This document shows, piece after piece, positions 1-6,025 of a DNA stretch of 28,527 bases. Source of the DNA: Bacillota bacterium (GTDB taxonomy: Bacteria > Bacillota_I > Bacilli_A > Erysipelotrichales > Erysipelotrichaceae); assembly GCA_023388035.1 (NCBI GenBank), contig JAEWGY010000014.1:1-28527 (forward strand), in the 5' to 3' direction. Made by a program: the position numbers and the translations under genes. The stretch's first letter is position 1; each line of letters starts with the position of its first letter. Under the pieces are notes generated by a model that worked only from the letters and a program-made list of their open reading frames with translations, did no database searches and had not been told where the DNA came from.

Positions 1-1613
1 ATATAGGAAGCTATATTATCACTATGATCACCTACTCTTTTAAGATTTGAAATAATATCTAAGAAATAAATTCCTGTTTCATTATTACAATCCTTATTAA
101 TTAAACGATCGAAATGATTTTTTCTTAATTCTTTTTCTTTACTATTAATTTCTTGTAAAATCTTTAATGCTTTATTTGCCTTTTCTGTGCTATCATTTTT
201 TCTTGCATCAAGTGCATGATTTAAACATTCATCACTTAAATTATATAATTCCTCAAGCTCCCTTTTAGCATCCAAGGATAAAGAAAGTTCATATTTTGAA
301 AGGTTAGTAATATTTTCAGCATGGTCAGCGATTCTTTCTATATCATTAATACTATAGAAAAGATGACCTATTTCAGTACTAAAATTTTTAGTATTTTGCA
401 GTTGATCAATTTTAATTAAATACTCCCCTATTTCTTTTTCCATCTTATTTATTTCAGCTTCATTTTTTAAAACCTTTTCTTTTAATTTAAGATCATTAGT
501 TAGAATAAGCTGCATTGCTAATTTAAGATTAAAGCGAGCAAATTCACCCATTGTAATTATCGCGCAAATGGCATTTTCAATTGCGAAAGTTGAATTATGC
601 AATAATCTTTCATCAAGATTGATTTGATAGAGCGGTTTATCTTCATCGCTATCCTTGATTAAAAGATTAGAACACTTAACAAGTAAATTCATAAAAGGAA
701 ATAATATAACGGTAGTCGAAATATTAAAAATGGTATGGAAAATTGAAATTTCTACTGCTGTCATATTATTATAACCACTGCTTTTATTAAAAAGGAAATA
801 CAAATAAAATATTATTCCAAATAAGGTGGAACCAATAACATTAAATAATAAATGGATTATAGCCGCTTTTTTAGCATTCTTACTTGCTCCTGCAGAGGAA
901 ATCAAAGTTGTAACGCAGGTTCCAATATTTTGACCAAGAGTGATGAAAATAGCTGCAGATCGGTTAACAATCCCATTAATCGCCAGCGTTTGTAGTATCC
1001 CAACCGAAGCGCTGGAAGATTGAATTATCGCAGTAACGATGATCCCCGCTAATAAAGCTAATAAAGGATAAGCAGCGAAATAGCTAAAGATATTTGAAAA
1101 TAAAGGTGAAGTTGCATAAGGTTTAATCGCATTTGACATGAATTCTAAGCCGATGAAAATTAAACCTAATCCAACAAATATTTGACCCTTATCACTTAAT
1201 TTTTCTTTTTTAGCGAAAATAAATAAAATAGATCCAATCGCAACTAGTAAAGGGGCAAAGAAACCTGGTTTTAAAAAACTTGTAAATTCAGATGCAGAAA
1301 CAAACCAGCTAGTTAAGGTTGTTCCAACATTAGCACCCATAATAACTCCTACTGCTTGATTTAAATTGATTATTTGAGCATTGACAAATCCGACAACCAT
1401 GACCGTTGTAGCACTTGATGATTGAATTATGGCGGTAATTAGCGCCCCTATTAAAGTAGCGGATAAACGATTATTTGTGATGCTTCTTAATAATGATTGC
1501 ATTTTGCCACCAGCCGATTTTTGTAAACCACTAGCCATGGTACTCATGCCATATAAAAACATTCCAAGACCACCTAGGAAGGTTACTATTAATGTTAAAT
1601 CTGTATTAGTCAT
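1..1613 (-). CDS. Na+/Pi cotransporter family protein with PhoU-like C-terminal domain (partial)
   Basis: The reading frame starts at an ATG at 1611-1613 and stays open to the window edge, giving about 537 residues with the C-terminus missing. It is a multi-pass membrane protein with the two inverted repeats of Na/Pi cotransporter II. One QSSSATT signature lies near residue 64 and a second, QSSSAS, near residue 198. The paired motifs GANVGTT and GQNIGTC also fit. After about residue 350 the protein becomes helical and soluble, with two PhoU-type motifs, ERIADHAEN and KRVGDHSDN. Family knowledge predicts sodium-driven phosphate uptake or export, with the PhoU part regulating or sensing. The start lies 2 bp after the stop of the upstream SIMPL-like gene, so translation is probably coupled. 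Substrate direction cannot be read from sequence. Confidence 0.93.
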   Translation of the reverse strand, partial: MTNTDLTLIVTFLGGLGMFLYGMSTMASGLQKSAGGKMQSLLRSITNNRLSATLIGALITAIIQSSSATTVMVVGFVNAQIINLNQAVGVIMGANVGTTLTSWFVSASEFTSFLKPGFFAPLLVAIGSILFIFAKKEKLSDKGQIFVGLGLIFIGLEFMSNAIKPYATSPLFSNIFSYFAAYPLLALLAGIIVTAIIQSSSASVGILQTLAINGIVNRSAAIFITLGQNIGTCVTTLISSAGASKNAKKAAIIHLLFNVIGSTLFGIIFYLYFLFNKSSGYNNMTAVEISIFHTIFNISTTVILFPFMNLLVKCSNLLIKDSDEDKPLYQINLDERLLHNSTFAIENAICAIITMGEFARFNLKLAMQLILTNDLKLKEKVLKNEAEINKMEKEIGEYLIKIDQLQNTKNFSTEIGHLFYSINDIERIADHAENITNLSKYELSLSLDAKRELEELYNLSDECLNHALDARKNDSTEKANKALKILQEINSKEKELRKNHFDRLINKDCNNETGIYFLDIISNLKRVGDHSDNIASY

Positions 1614-1615
1614 AT

Positions 1616-2131
1616 CTATTCCTCATAAATCATTTTTAAATCTAAATCAAAATTAATATTTATATTCGCCTTAGTAAATTTATTTTCAATAAGAGCTGTA
1701 TCAAGACTGTAATAATTAAGATTGATTTCTTTAATCGTGATCTTAGATAGATCTTTAATATTAAACATTCTCGCAAAATTTCTTTTTTGATTAATTATTT
1801 CATCTCTAACTAAATCTTCTTTAATTTTTTCTAAATTAGTAAAATTAAATGATTGTTTAAAACTTGTAATACTTTTATCATTTGTAATTGCTTTAATCAA
1901 TTTAAAATAATTATGTAATTTATAATTAGTTTTAATACTGATGAAGGTTTTATTATTCACAAAATCAACACTTGTGATTTTAATTACAGGGTTTAGTTCT
2001 AAAAAATGCTTTCTAAGTCTAGCAATAAAGTTTCTAAGCTTAATTTCATCAATTAATTCTAATTCTAAATTTAAAATTGAAATATCAGCATCAATTTCTT
2101 TACTTATCACTTTTGATATATTAATTTCCAT
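1616..2131 (-). CDS. SIMPL (DUF541)-like protein, tentative
   Basis: A 171-residue protein with no signal peptide or membrane segment. I find no sure match. Its layout resembles SIMPL-domain proteins: an N-terminal strand with an acidic D-A-D motif (residues 13-16), a central 'Y-KLHNYFKLIKAI' strand-helix unit, a helix with basic residues near 115-125, and a C-terminal alternating strand KANININFDL. SIMPL members are usually a little longer, at 200-240 residues, and their roles are poorly defined. A good Shine-Dalgarno site (AAAGAGGT, 2136-2143) precedes the ATG at 2129-2131. It is followed after 2 bp by the Na/Pi cotransporter gene, which suggests a shared job. The alternative is an unrelated hypothetical protein. 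Confidence 0.6.
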   Translation of the reverse strand: MEINISKVISKEIDADISILNLELELIDEIKLRNFIARLRKHFLELNPVIKITSVDFVNNKTFISIKTNYKLHNYFKLIKAITNDKSITSFKQSFNFTNLEKIKEDLVRDEIINQKRNFARMFNIKDLSKITIKEINLNYYSLDTALIENKFTKANININFDLDLKMIYEE

Positions 2132-2148
2132 CCTGACCTCTTTGATTT

Positions 2149-2176
2149 ATTTTAACACATTAAAGAAATACTACAA
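2149..2176 (-). promoter_or_regulatory. Candidate sigma-A promoter for the SIMPL-like/Na-Pi operon
   Basis: On the minus strand TTGTAG (2171-2176) and TAAAAT (2149-2154) are separated by 16 bp. They lie just upstream of the Shine-Dalgarno site of the first gene. The -10 matches 5 of 6 consensus positions and the -35 is weaker. The site is back-to-back with the rpsD promoter. Confidence 0.5.
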
Positions 2177-2192
2177 TAGTATAGTAATATAT

Positions 2193-2221
2193 TTGACAGT
2201 AATAATTAAATAATTTATAAT
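2193..2221 (+). promoter_or_regulatory. Consensus sigma-A promoter of rpsD
   Basis: TTGACA (2193-2198) and TATAAT (2216-2221) are both perfect matches to the housekeeping consensus and are separated by exactly 17 bp. Transcription should start near 2228, leaving about 150 nt of untranslated leader before rpsD. Confidence 0.88.
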
Positions 2222-2227
2222 AAATCA

Positions 2228-2378
2228 GCATCATAACAGCACATGAAGATCGTTTAACAATTTTAATAGTATGCTAGGCGTATCGATTAGTAGCTTGCTG
2301 CTTAAGCGAAAACTCTAATATTAAAATACTAAACAATTGATTCATGCCTGTATTGTGAAATGCAATGGAGGAAAAATA
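2228..2378 (+). promoter_or_regulatory. rpsD 5' leader, candidate S4-responsive autoregulatory RNA
   Basis: The leader is long compared with the other leaders in this window. It can fold: TTAGTAG (2287-2293) pairs with CTGCT and following bases (2298-2304) around a CUUG tetraloop. TTTTAAT near 2259-2265 can pair with ATTAAAA near 2322-2328 to enclose it. In Bacillus, S4 represses its own mRNA through a structured leader, so the same role is likely here. I did not match the known S4-leader consensus base by base. Confidence 0.45.
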
Positions 2379-2981
2379 ATGAGAAACACAGGTCCAGTTT
2401 GGCGAATTTCTCGTAGATTAGGTTTTTCAATTCTAGAAACTAATGAAGAATTCGCAAAAAGACGTACTATTCCAGGTCAACATGGAAATTCTGGAAAAAA
2501 AATTAAACTTTCTAACTTCGGTTTACAACAAGCTGAAAAACAAAAAATCCGTCATATGTATGGATTAAGTGAAAAACAATTTTATAACACTTACTTAAAA
2601 GCTGTTAAGGCTAAAGGGGTTACTGGTGTTGAATTCTTAATTAAATTAGAATCAAGATTAGATAATCTGGTATATCGTTTAGGTTTTGCAAGCACTAGAA
2701 GAGCTGCAAGACAATTAGTAAACCATGGTCACATCTTAGTTGATGGTAAAAAAGTTGATATCCCATCATTTGAGGTTAAACCAAATCAAACTATTGAACT
2801 AAAAGAAAGATCACGTAATTTAAAGATTGTTAATGAAGCTTTAGAAGCTAATTTAGCTACTAAGAGTTTTGTTTCTTTAGATAAAGAAAATAAAAAAGGT
2901 GTTTATTTAAGACATCCTGAAAGAAACGAATTAAATACTGAAGTTAATGAATCATTAGTTGTTGAATTCTATTCTAGATAA
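2379..2981 (+). CDS. rpsD: 30S ribosomal protein S4
   Basis: A 200-residue primary 16S rRNA-binding protein of the small subunit, also an autogenous regulator in many bacteria. The N-terminus MRNTGPVWRISRRLGFS, the RRTIPGQHG stretch, and the S4 RNA-binding domain (SRLDNLVYRLGFASTRRAARQLVNHGHILVDGKKV, quoted only as landmarks SRLDN and NHGHI) are typical. The frame is open 14 codons further upstream, but the start is set at 2379 because GGAGG (2367-2371) lies 7 nt before this ATG and the family begins here. It is monocistronic, with its own promoter and terminator. Confidence 0.97.
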   Translation: MRNTGPVWRISRRLGFSILETNEEFAKRRTIPGQHGNSGKKIKLSNFGLQQAEKQKIRHMYGLSEKQFYNTYLKAVKAKGVTGVEFLIKLESRLDNLVYRLGFASTRRAARQLVNHGHILVDGKKVDIPSFEVKPNQTIELKERSRNLKIVNEALEANLATKSFVSLDKENKKGVYLRHPERNELNTEVNESLVVEFYSR

Positions 2982-2982
2982 T

Positions 2983-3002
2983 AAAAAGCCCTAGGGCTTT
3001 TT
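2983..3002 (+). terminator. Intrinsic terminator of rpsD
   Basis: A perfect palindrome AAAAAGCCCTAGGGCTTTTT begins one base after the rpsD stop codon and is followed by a T-rich run. The stem is GC-rich with a 4-nt loop. Confidence 0.9.
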
Positions 3003-3030
3003 ATTTTATTTAATTTTTATTTTATCTAAA

Positions 3031-3053
3031 ATAAAAAGGACTAATTAAGTCCT
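3031..3053 (-). terminator. Intrinsic terminator of gmk
   Basis: On the minus strand AGGACTTAATTAGTCCT (3037-3053) forms a hairpin followed by TTTTATTTT. The gmk stop codon (3052-3054) overlaps the stem. Confidence 0.82.
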
Positions 3054-3612
3054 AAAGATTTTTTAGAATAATATCCCTAATTTCCTTTGCTGCATTTTTG
3101 ATATCCTCATTACAAACAACGTACTTATAAGTATCCTTGACTGGCATTTCTTTTTTACCCTTTTCAATTCTCTTAATAATAGTTGATTCGTCTTCTGTTT
3201 TACGATTGCGGATACGACTTTCTAGCTCTTCTAAACTAGGAGGGATTAGGAAGATTGATAAGGCATCTTGATTTTTATCTAAAACCTGCTTAGCACCTTC
3301 AACTTCAATTTCTAATATCACATTCTTACCTTCATTACGACATTTCTCAACATAATCCTTAGGAGTGCCGTAATAATTTCCAACAAAATGTGCATATTCT
3401 AAGAGTTCATCATTATTTATGGCCTCCTTAAATCTTTCTTCACTTACAAAAAAATAATTTAGGCCATTAATTTCACCGCTACGCGGTTTTCTGGTAGTCA
3501 TTGACACGGAATAACAAAGATTTAATTCTTTATATTTAAATAATTCATTTAGAACCGTGCCTTTTCCAACACCACTAGGTCCACTATAAACAATCAATAA
3601 TCCTTTTTTCAT
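3052..3612 (-). CDS. gmk: Guanylate kinase
   Basis: Phosphorylates GMP to GDP with ATP, a cytosolic purine-nucleotide step. The P-loop YSGPSGVGKGTV is at residues 9-20, followed by the GMP-binding region TTRKPRSGEINGLNYFFVS. Later landmarks are VILEIEVEGAKQV, IFLIPPS and RNRKTED (lid). Length is 186 residues, in the usual range of about 190-210. I place the start at 3612, MKKGLLIV, because the P-loop normally lies about 10 residues in. The frame also has an ATG 8 codons upstream at 3636. Neither start has a Shine-Dalgarno site. A TAAAAT box ends 7 nt before the 3612 ATG. The gene is divergent from rqcH, a pairing related to the gmk/yloA neighbourhood of Bacillus. Confidence 0.95.
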   Translation of the reverse strand: MKKGLLIVYSGPSGVGKGTVLNELFKYKELNLCYSVSMTTRKPRSGEINGLNYFFVSEERFKEAINNDELLEYAHFVGNYYGTPKDYVEKCRNEGKNVILEIEVEGAKQVLDKNQDALSIFLIPPSLEELESRIRNRKTEDESTIIKRIEKGKKEMPVKDTYKYVVCNEDIKNAAKEIRDIILKNL

Positions 3613-3619
3613 TTTATAT

Positions 3620-3625
3620 ATTTTA
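3620..3625 (-). promoter_or_regulatory. Candidate -10 box of gmk (leaderless start)
   Basis: TAAAAT on the minus strand ends 7 nt before the ATG at 3612, so the expected transcription start falls on the start codon. No clear -35 is seen. Confidence 0.4.
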
Positions 3626-3688
3626 CAATATTTCATATACTTTGGCTATAGTTTAAAGGGGATTATTCCGCAATTTTGACTTAAAATA

Positions 3689-3697
3689 TGGTAATAT
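3689..3697 (+). promoter_or_regulatory. Candidate extended -10 promoter of rqcH (leaderless start)
   Basis: TGGTAATAT is an extended -10 (TGnTAATAT) whose last base lies 6 nt before the rqcH ATG at 3704. TTGACT at 3676-3681 is too close to serve as its -35. Confidence 0.45.
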
Positions 3698-3703
3698 TTT
3701 ACT

Positions 3704-5320
3704 ATGACATTTGATGGTATTATTATTAATAAGATTTTTCATCTTTTAAAAAGTTTTCTTCCCTTTTATATTCAAAAAATAAATCGTTTATCAAAAACTG
3801 ATATTTTATTACAAGTTAAAAGTAAACAGGCTAAATTTAATTTAATAATCTCCTGTCATCCTAATTATAATCGTATCTATATAACAAATCGTAGCTATGA
3901 AACAATTGAAGCTGATAATTTTGTTTTAAATTTAAGACGACATTTATTAAATGCTAAAGTTGAAGATATTAAAAATGTAGATTTTGATCGTTTTTTAATT
4001 TTTAAATTACGTAATACTAATGAATTGTTTGATCAGGTTTATTATAATTTACACATTGAATTAATGGCAAAATATGCTAATATCATCCTTTGTAATGATG
4101 AAGATATTATCATTGATGCTTTAAAAAAGGTAGCTCCTTATGAAAATATTAATCGAATTGTACAGATAAATCATAAGCTTAATCCAATTCAAAAACAGGA
4201 TAAATTTAATCCTTTTACACTAGAAAAATTTGAGATCGAATATCTTGATAATAAATTATGTGGTTTTTCACCATTATTATATAAAGAGTTTAGGTATCGT
4301 CTAAGTCAAGGTGAATCGTACTATAATATCATTAACGATTTACATGAAGCTAATTCAGTATATTTTTATCCTAGCTGCCAAGAATTTCACCTAATAGAAT
4401 TAAAACACCTTAAGGAAAAACCAATTCAATTGGATATTGAATTAGCTTTTGATTATATTTATTATGATCTATGTGAAAAAGAGCGAATTCGTAACCTACA
4501 TAAGGATGTCTTTAATTTTTTTAAACGAGAAATTAAAAGATTAAAACAAAAAAAGACAAAGCTTAATGAAGAAATTCTAACAAGTGAAACTGCGGATAGA
4601 TATAAATTATATGGTGATTTAATTTTCACTAATAGTAATTTGAATGCTCGTTTAAACAAAATACATTTAAATGATTATGACGGTAATGAGTACTTAATTG
4701 ATCTAGATTCACGCTATAATCTTAAAGAAAATGCAAATTTATTTTATAAAAAATATAAAAAACTTAAGACCGCTAGAAAGTATTTAGAATCACAAATTGA
4801 ATTAACAGATGAGAAACTTGATTATTTAGAAGCTATTCATGAAGATTTAGCCTTTGCTGATTTAAAGGATATCGAAGATATTCGTAATGATTTAATTGAG
4901 AAAAAATTTATTAGAGCTACTAATAATAAAAAAAATAAGCAAAAGAAGAATAAAATTAATATTCATCAAATTACTTATAAGGATGCTCAAATATACTATG
5001 GAACCAATGCAATTCAAAATGATTATCTGAGTTTTAAATTTGCAAAAAAGGATGATTATTGGTTTCATGTTAAGGATATGAGTTCAGCGCATGTTATTCT
5101 TAGAGCTGATGAATTAAATGAAGATCTTATTAGATATTGCTCAAGAATTGCCATTTATTTTTCTAAGGCCCGTTATTCTTCATCAGTAGCGGTTAATTAT
5201 ACGCAGATTAAGTATATTAGTAAAATAAAAGGATCGAAATTAGCTTTTGTAAAGTTACATAAATACAAAACTATTTTTATTGACCCTTTTTATGATAATG
5301 ATTTTTTAGCTCTTAATTAA
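3704..5320 (+). CDS. rqcH: Ribosome quality control protein RqcH (NFACT family, formerly FbpA/YloA-like)
   Basis: Binds split 50S subunits carrying stalled peptidyl-tRNA and recruits tRNA-Ala to add C-terminal alanine tails as degradation marks. The 538-residue protein has an N-terminal NFACT-N domain, helix-hairpin-helix and coiled-coil regions (about 260-400, Lys- and Glu-rich), and a C-terminal NFACT-R domain with YYGTNAIQNDYLSFKFA and DDYWFHVKDM. The DR pair needed for tRNA binding in RqcH is kept (FDRFLIFKL), as is ELMAKYANIILCN. It is slightly shorter than the usual 560-570 residues. There is no Shine-Dalgarno site. The last bases overlap the end of rluB by 15 bp. Confidence 0.93.
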   Translation: MTFDGIIINKIFHLLKSFLPFYIQKINRLSKTDILLQVKSKQAKFNLIISCHPNYNRIYITNRSYETIEADNFVLNLRRHLLNAKVEDIKNVDFDRFLIFKLRNTNELFDQVYYNLHIELMAKYANIILCNDEDIIIDALKKVAPYENINRIVQINHKLNPIQKQDKFNPFTLEKFEIEYLDNKLCGFSPLLYKEFRYRLSQGESYYNIINDLHEANSVYFYPSCQEFHLIELKHLKEKPIQLDIELAFDYIYYDLCEKERIRNLHKDVFNFFKREIKRLKQKKTKLNEEILTSETADRYKLYGDLIFTNSNLNARLNKIHLNDYDGNEYLIDLDSRYNLKENANLFYKKYKKLKTARKYLESQIELTDEKLDYLEAIHEDLAFADLKDIEDIRNDLIEKKFIRATNNKKNKQKKNKINIHQITYKDAQIYYGTNAIQNDYLSFKFAKKDDYWFHVKDMSSAHVILRADELNEDLIRYCSRIAIYFSKARYSSSVAVNYTQIKYISKIKGSKLAFVKLHKYKTIFIDPFYDNDFLALN

Positions 5321-6025
5321 GAGCTTTTTTAATGTTTGTAGTTCATAAGGTTTTAGAATTCGATATTCACCAGCTTTAAGATTACCAATATCTATATTAC
5401 CAAAACCAATGCGATGTAATTTAATCACCTCATGGTTAAATAAATCAAACATTCTTCTTATCTGTCTATTTCTACCTTCATAAATTGTAACGTAAAGAGT
5501 AGAGGTTTTTTTATTAAAATTATATTCTTTTAACTTTATTTTACACTTTTTAGTAAGATAGCCATCTAAGATCACGCCTTTCATTAATTTATTTATCGTT
5601 TCATTATTAATGATGCCTTTTACCCTAACTAAATAATGCTTAGCGATTTTATATTTAGGATGAATTAATTCATTGCATAACTCACCATCATTACTTACGA
5701 TTATAAGCCCTGAACTATCAAAATCTAAGCGACCGATTGGAAATAATCTTTTATCACTTTCAAAATAGTCTAGAATACTTTTTCTGCCTTTATCATCGAT
5801 GGTGGAGCTAATAACATTTTTCGGTTTATGAAAAAGATAATATACCTTATCTTCTTTTTCACTGATCTCTTTATCGTCGATATAAATTTTATCTTTAAAA
5901 TCAGCTTTCATTCCTAAAAAAGCTATTTCATTATTCAGTTTAACTCTACCACTAAGGATTAATTCTTCGGCTTTTCTTCTAGAACAATAGCCACTCTTAG
6001 CGATTATTTTTTGAATTCTTTCCAT
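5306..6025 (-). CDS. rluB: 23S rRNA pseudouridine synthase, RluB/RsuA family
   Basis: Isomerises a uridine of 23S rRNA (U2605 in E. coli numbering for RluB). The N-terminal S4 RNA-binding domain (ERIQKIIAKSGYCSRRKAEELI, landmarks RIQKIIAKSG and SRRKAE) is followed by the catalytic domain. This carries FPIGRLDFDSSGLIIVSNDG, with the catalytic Asp in GRLDFDSSG, and the EGRNRQIRRMF motif. Length of 239 residues is normal. The start overlaps the end of the glucosaminidase gene by 29 bp, so it appears to be the last gene of the type VII operon transcript. In other Firmicutes rluB is usually near scpAB. RsuA-type 16S specificity is the alternative. Confidence 0.92.
   Translation of the reverse strand: MERIQKIIAKSGYCSRRKAEELILSGRVKLNNEIAFLGMKADFKDKIYIDDKEISEKEDKVYYLFHKPKNVISSTIDDKGRKSILDYFESDKRLFPIGRLDFDSSGLIIVSNDGELCNELIHPKYKIAKHYLVRVKGIINNETINKLMKGVILDGYLTKKCKIKLKEYNFNKKTSTLYVTIYEGRNRQIRRMFDLFNHEVIKLHRIGFGNIDIGNLKAGEYRILKPYELQTLKKLLIKS
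5308..5330 (+). terminator. Intrinsic terminator of rqcH containing its stop codon
   Basis: The 18-bp palindrome AGCTCTTAATTAAGAGCT (5308-5325) is followed by six T. The rqcH TAA (5318-5320) is inside the stem and the rluB TAA (5306-5308) touches its edge. On the minus strand the palindrome is followed by A, so it should act for rqcH only. Confidence 0.82.

Noticed and set aside
2337..2378. Upstream extension of S4 by 14 codons
   Set aside because: The strong Shine-Dalgarno at 2367-2371 and the family's normal N-terminus point to 2379.
3676..3705. TTGACT plus TACTAT as a normal promoter for rqcH
   Set aside because: This -10 would overlap the start codon and give an RNA lacking it; the extended -10 at 3689-3697 fits better.
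5308..5325. Bidirectional terminator for rqcH and rluB
   Set aside because: On the minus strand the palindrome is followed by A and not T, so it should stop only rqcH.
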